9,100 bases of DNA, from contig JAITDV010000604.1 of NCBI GenBank assembly GCA_031282385.1, positions 1-9,100 of the forward strand. Direction: 5' to 3'. This DNA comes from Planctomycetaceae bacterium (lineage in GTDB: Bacteria > Planctomycetota > Planctomycetia > Pirellulales > Thermoguttaceae). The position numbers and the translations under genes are program-made. Position 1 is the first letter of the stretch. The number at the start of each line of letters is the position of its first letter. Below the pieces are notes generated by a model that made no database searches, had not been told where the DNA came from, and was given only the letters and a program-made list of their open reading frames with translations. Below are positions 6,774 through 9,100 of this stretch, in pieces.

Positions 6774-6894
6774 ACTGTTCACACTTTAATTTTCCTTTGC
6801 CGTCGCCTGCTTACCTATCAGGAAGCAGGCTTTTACGCGCTTGAGTTTCACAATATTATAGTACGAGCAGAATAAAGTGTGAACAGTTTAAAAT
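6767..6894 (+). repeat. Family 1 MITE-like repeat, copy C (best preserved)
   Basis: A 128-bp element bounded by 22-bp terminal inverted repeats with one mismatch: 6767-6788, beginning ATTTTGAACTGTTCACAC, and 6873-6894, ending GTGTGAACAGTTTAAAAT. Inside is a hairpin, GCCTGCTT (6805-6812) with AAGCAGGC (6823-6830), followed by TTTTA. It contains no ORF of note. No clear target-site duplication was seen. Three other copies in the window align along most of their length, which makes this a dispersed family rather than a single inverted repeat. Confidence 0.85.
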
Positions 6895-6959
6895 TTGGCA
6901 TTTATCTTGTAAGGGTTTATTCACTGGAGCTCCTACGGAAGAAATGTTGTCATAGTTAC

Positions 6960-7103
6960 TAGACCTTATTCTATAACCTAAAAATACATCAACGCAACAA
7001 AAAACCTACAACGAAAAACCGCCTTTAACTCCGCCTATACCACCCCTAACCCCTCCGAAGGAGGGGTCAGGGGTGGTCTCATACAGGTTAGCGAAAAGGT
7101 CTA
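6960..7103. mobile_element. Complete family 2 MITE-like element, 144 bp
   Basis: The ends are imperfect inverted repeats of about 20 bp: TAGACCTTATTCTATAACCT (6960-6979) and, read in reverse from 7103, TAGACCTTTTCGCTAACCT. A second copy shares 59 identical bases at 14-72. Both ends carry TA at the outer edge, as with elements of the IS630/Tc1-mariner type that duplicate a TA target; this relationship is inference. It encodes no protein, so any movement would need a transposase from elsewhere. Confidence 0.7.
7039..7077. repeat. GC-rich hairpin inside family 2 element
   Basis: CCACCCCTAACCCCTCC (7040-7056) pairs with GGAGGGGTCAGGGGTGG (7060-7076) with one A-C mismatch, plus an outer A-T pair, around a GAA loop. 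It is the most GC-rich stretch of an otherwise AT-rich region and is nearly symmetrical, so it would fold on either strand. There is no U-tract, so a terminator role is not supported. Confidence 0.8.
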
Positions 7104-7239
7104 CTATTGTTTGAAACTGTAAAAAAGCATAAGACTGGATATTTACGTTGTAAGTTCAAACAGTTCTTTGTTCCGAAATTTATTCCAGCTCTTGTCAATT
7201 TACTTATTGGGTGATAGAATTTTACCCTTTTGCGGGAAT

Positions 7240-7351
7240 TTATATACTACTCGTACTATAAATTGCGTAACTCAAGAGCGTAAAAAACTGCTTTCCGATA
7301 TATAGGTAATCAGGCGGCGGTAAACGAAATTTAAGTGTAGTAAGTATATTT
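7240..7351 (-). repeat. Family 1 MITE-like repeat, copy D (decayed ends)
   Basis: Reverse orientation like copy A. The core is well kept: CTCGTACTATAAATTGCG, then AACTCAAGAGCGTAAAAAAC, CTTTCCGATA and GGCGGTAAACGAAATTTAAG. The terminal repeats are degraded (AGTGTAGTAAGTATATTT at the right end), so the element is probably old. It ends about 70 bp upstream of the candidate purA -10 box. Confidence 0.7.
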
Positions 7352-7421
7352 GTGATGTTGTGTTTTTTCCTGTGAGTTTGTTGTGTGTGAATTTTTTGTT
7401 TTTCTGTATTGTTTCTGCAAA

Positions 7422-7427
7422 TATAAT
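7422..7427 (+). promoter_or_regulatory. Candidate -10 box of purA
   Basis: A perfect TATAAT lies 65 bp before the purA start. At 17 bp upstream only TTTTTC is present, and the better TTGTTT (7396-7401) is 20 bp away. The -35 is therefore poor and an activator or other sigma factor could be involved. I see no purine-type riboswitch or operator between here and the start. Confidence 0.35.
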
Positions 7428-7480
7428 TGCGATAGAAATTAGATGCGGGATTTTTTGTAACATTTATTTTTGTTCAAATT

Positions 7481-7489
7481 GAGAGGTGA
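7481..7489 (+). promoter_or_regulatory. Shine-Dalgarno site of purA
   Basis: GAGAGGTGA ends three bases before the GTG at 7493, with the AGGTG core in good register. It is the strongest ribosome site in the window. It fixes the GTG as the start. Confidence 0.75.
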
Positions 7490-7492
7490 ATT

Positions 7493-8806
7493 GTGCCTGG
7501 TATAGCAGTTATCGGTCTCCAATGGGGAGATGAAGCAAAAGGTAAAATAGTTGATATTCTTACGGATCAAAGTGATGTGGTTGTGCGTTATCAAGGAGGC
7601 GCTAATGCCGGTCATACGGTAGTATTTGGCGGCGAGCAATATAAATTATCTTTGATTCCAAGCGGCATATTCCGTTATGACGTTCAATCTGTAATCGCCG
7701 GAGGTGTGGTAATTGATCCGGAAGCACTTTTCAAAGAGATTGATTCTCTTACTGCTCGCGGTGTGAGAATTGATAAAAACCTAATGATAAGTGATAGAGC
7801 GCATTTGATTTTTCCTTGGCATAAAATTGAAGACAGAATTCTCGACAACGTAAACGGACACGAAGCAATCGGTACAACAATGCGCGGTATCGGTCCTTGT
7901 TATCAGGACAAAGTCAGTAGATCGCTTGCGATTCGTGTTGGGGACATGTTCAAGTCGGAGTTTAAGTATCGGATTGAGTATATTACTGGAATGAAGAATC
8001 GTCGGTTTGATGGGTTAGTGTGTAATTTGGACAAGAGTATGCATCTTGAGGGGTTGGATGCGGAGCTTGATGCCAAGCATATTATTGACGAGTACACTGT
8101 TTATGCGGAACGAATGCGACCGTATGTTTGTGATACGACAAATTATCTTCTTGATGCAGTTGACATGGACAAACGAATTCTTTTTGAAGGTGCGCAAGGT
8201 TCACTTCTTGATATTGATCATGGAACGTTTCCGTTTGTAACGAGTAGTAATAGTAGTGGAGTTGGAATTAGTTCAGGCAGTGGAGTGCCGCCGCAATTTA
8301 TAAAGAAAATTTTGGGAGTAGTCAAAGCATATTCAACTCGTGTAGGAGGCGGTCCATTCCCGACAGAGCAGGACAACGAAATCGGTAAATTGATACGAAC
8401 TCGCGGTAAAGAATATGGAACTGTAACAAAGCGTCCGCGACGTTGTGGTTGGTTTGATGCTGTTGCGGTGCGTTATGCGGCAAGGTTGGGCGGAGTTGAT
8501 ACAATTAGCTTGATGTTGTTGGATGTTTTGAGCGGGTTTGATATTCTGAGAATTTGTACATCGTACAATATTAACGGGCGGGTTTTTGACCATTTTCCAA
8601 GCCAAACAGAAGATTTGCGGCTTGCTATTCCGAATTATGAAACGTTACCGGGTTGGGAGGAGGACATCTCAAATGTGCAAATTTATGAAGATTTACCATC
8701 AAATGCAAAATATTACATTCAACGTATAAGCGAGTTAGTTGGTAAAAAAGTTGAGATCATATCAGTAGGACCTGACCGCGAAAAGACAATTTATATCAAC
8801 TCGTAA
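7493..8806 (+). CDS. purA: Adenylosuccinate synthetase
   Basis: Catalyses the first committed step from IMP to AMP: IMP, aspartate and GTP give adenylosuccinate, GDP and phosphate, in the cytosol. The 437-residue length fits the family (about 430). Motifs in order: P-loop WGDEAKGK (11-18) with the catalytic Asp13, GGANAGHT with His41, the IMP-binding GTTMRGIGPCYQDK (127-140), EGAQGSLLDIDHG (232-244), the aspartate loop region STRVGGGPFPTE (281-292), RPRRCGW (314-320) and the C-terminal LPGWEEDI and SVGPDRE. Two deviations: Ala15 replaces the usual glycine of GDEGKGK, and MLLDVL (341-346) stands where most bacteria have TKLDVL, so the lysine that helps bind the guanine base is Leu342 while Asp344 is kept. 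I believe related Planctomycetota share these, but cannot check. The GTG start is set by GAGAGGTGA. The gene stands alone, divergent from clpP. Confidence 0.97.
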   Translation: MPGIAVIGLQWGDEAKGKIVDILTDQSDVVVRYQGGANAGHTVVFGGEQYKLSLIPSGIFRYDVQSVIAGGVVIDPEALFKEIDSLTARGVRIDKNLMISDRAHLIFPWHKIEDRILDNVNGHEAIGTTMRGIGPCYQDKVSRSLAIRVGDMFKSEFKYRIEYITGMKNRRFDGLVCNLDKSMHLEGLDAELDAKHIIDEYTVYAERMRPYVCDTTNYLLDAVDMDKRILFEGAQGSLLDIDHGTFPFVTSSNSSGVGISSGSGVPPQFIKKILGVVKAYSTRVGGGPFPTEQDNEIGKLIRTRGKEYGTVTKRPRRCGWFDAVAVRYAARLGGVDTISLMLLDVLSGFDILRICTSYNINGRVFDHFPSQTEDLRLAIPNYETLPGWEEDISNVQIYEDLPSNAKYYIQRISELVGKKVEIISVGPDREKTIYINS

Positions 8807-9100
8807 AAATTTGAATCAATGAATAGCAACTGTACTTTTCGGAATTTTAACCGGAATTTACCTTGTTTTTCATCTATTTTTTGTTTTGAGCAACTTTGAT
8901 GAGTATGCAAAAGTGTATTTAGTTGTCCCTGAAAAAGTCATTTGGTGCTATAAATTCTGGGCTCATCTGGTTGCAATTTAGACCGAAGTTCCGGAGGCTT
9001 TTTTTGTTAAGTGCCTATAACTATTGAAGTTATATAAATTCTTATTTCATAAAAATGGCTACAGACTGATTATTTTTGAGTGTTTGCTATTGTTATATTT
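8807..9100. other. Gene-free purA 3' flank
   Basis: No ORF on either strand has a plausible length and start. It is AT-rich, with a weak imperfect hairpin near 8838 (TTCGG against CCGGAA) and a possible structured segment at 8944-9005. The end of the window may hold the upstream region of the next gene. Confidence 0.5.
8961..9005 (+). terminator. Possible intrinsic terminator or small RNA end
   Basis: GCT-CA-TCTGG (8961-8970) can pair imperfectly with CCGGA-G-GC (8991-8998), followed by seven T residues (8999-9005). The loop is about 20 nt and the stem contains G-T pairs and bulges. An alternative fold pairs TAAATT (8951-8956) with AATTTA (8975-8980). It lies 155 bp after the purA stop, far for a purA terminator, so it may end a small RNA instead. 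Confidence 0.3.

Larger units (their letters stand above)
6471..7492. other. 1-kb divergent intergenic region rich in repeats
   Basis: No confident gene lies between the divergently transcribed clpP and purA. About half of the region is covered by three family 1 copies and one complete family 2 copy. The rest holds the likely clpP and purA promoters, one doubtful 35-codon ORF (6666-6773) and unassigned AT-rich sequence (6895-6959, 7104-7239, 7352-7421). An 8-bp inverted repeat TGTTTGAA/TTCAAACA (7108-7115, 7155-7162) may be another element remnant. Confidence 0.7.

Noticed and set aside
6805..6830. Hairpin followed by TTTT as a terminator
   Set aside because: It is an internal part of repeat copy C, the T-run is only four bases, and no gene ends upstream on that strand apart from the doubtful 35-codon ORF.
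7039..7077. GC-rich hairpin as an intrinsic terminator
   Set aside because: It has no U-tract, does not follow a stop codon, and lies inside a dispersed element.
7352..7480. Riboswitch or PurR-type operator upstream of purA
   Set aside because: No recognisable aptamer core, conserved stem or dyad was seen; the stretch is simple T-rich sequence.

Overview
The window is about 9.1 kb of AT-rich bacterial chromosome with six confident protein genes. Five lie on the minus strand: phosphoglucomutase, a large unrecognised protein, a small lipoprotein and two ClpP proteases. One lies on the plus strand: adenylosuccinate synthetase. The two neighbouring, clearly different ClpP paralogues, the style of PurA (GDEAKGK P-loop, MLLDVL segment) and the sparse Shine-Dalgarno sites suggest a low-GC member of the Planctomycetota. 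That assignment comes from remembered family resemblance, not from a search.

Layout. 1-85 is the end of a dispersed repeat (family 2). 99-1736 is pgm. 1870-4053 encodes a 727-residue protein with an RNase H/DUF3800-like N-terminus that lacks its hallmark aspartates, followed by a helical, TPR-like remainder. It has a well-formed promoter whose spacer is filled by an 18-bp dyad. 4268-4666 is a coiled-coil lipoprotein gene. 4874-5458 and 5883-6470 are two clpP genes, separated by 424 bp holding short direct and inverted repeats. 6471-7492 is a 1-kb divergent intergenic region made largely of repeats. 7493-8806 is purA. 8807-9100 has no recognisable gene, only a possible terminator or structured RNA.

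The most notable structure is noncoding. Family 1 is a roughly 110-130 bp element found in four clear copies (4148-4267, 6541-6656, 6767-6894, 7240-7351) and perhaps a fifth decayed one (about 1780-1840). Its best copy has 22-bp terminal inverted repeats. Family 2 is a 144-bp element with TAGACCTT ends and a strong GC-rich hairpin, present complete at 6960-7103 and partly, in the opposite orientation, at 1-85. Neither encodes a protein, so both look like MITE-type elements mobilised from elsewhere. The two family 2 copies share 59 identical bases in inverted orientation and bracket the whole minus-strand gene block.

The genes are mainly housekeeping: glucose-phosphate interconversion (pgm), protein quality control (two ClpP paralogues that may form a mixed or two separate peptidases) and AMP synthesis (purA). 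Nothing indicates a defence island or a biosynthetic cluster. The unrecognised items worth attention are the 727-residue protein with its operator-like promoter and the two repeat families.
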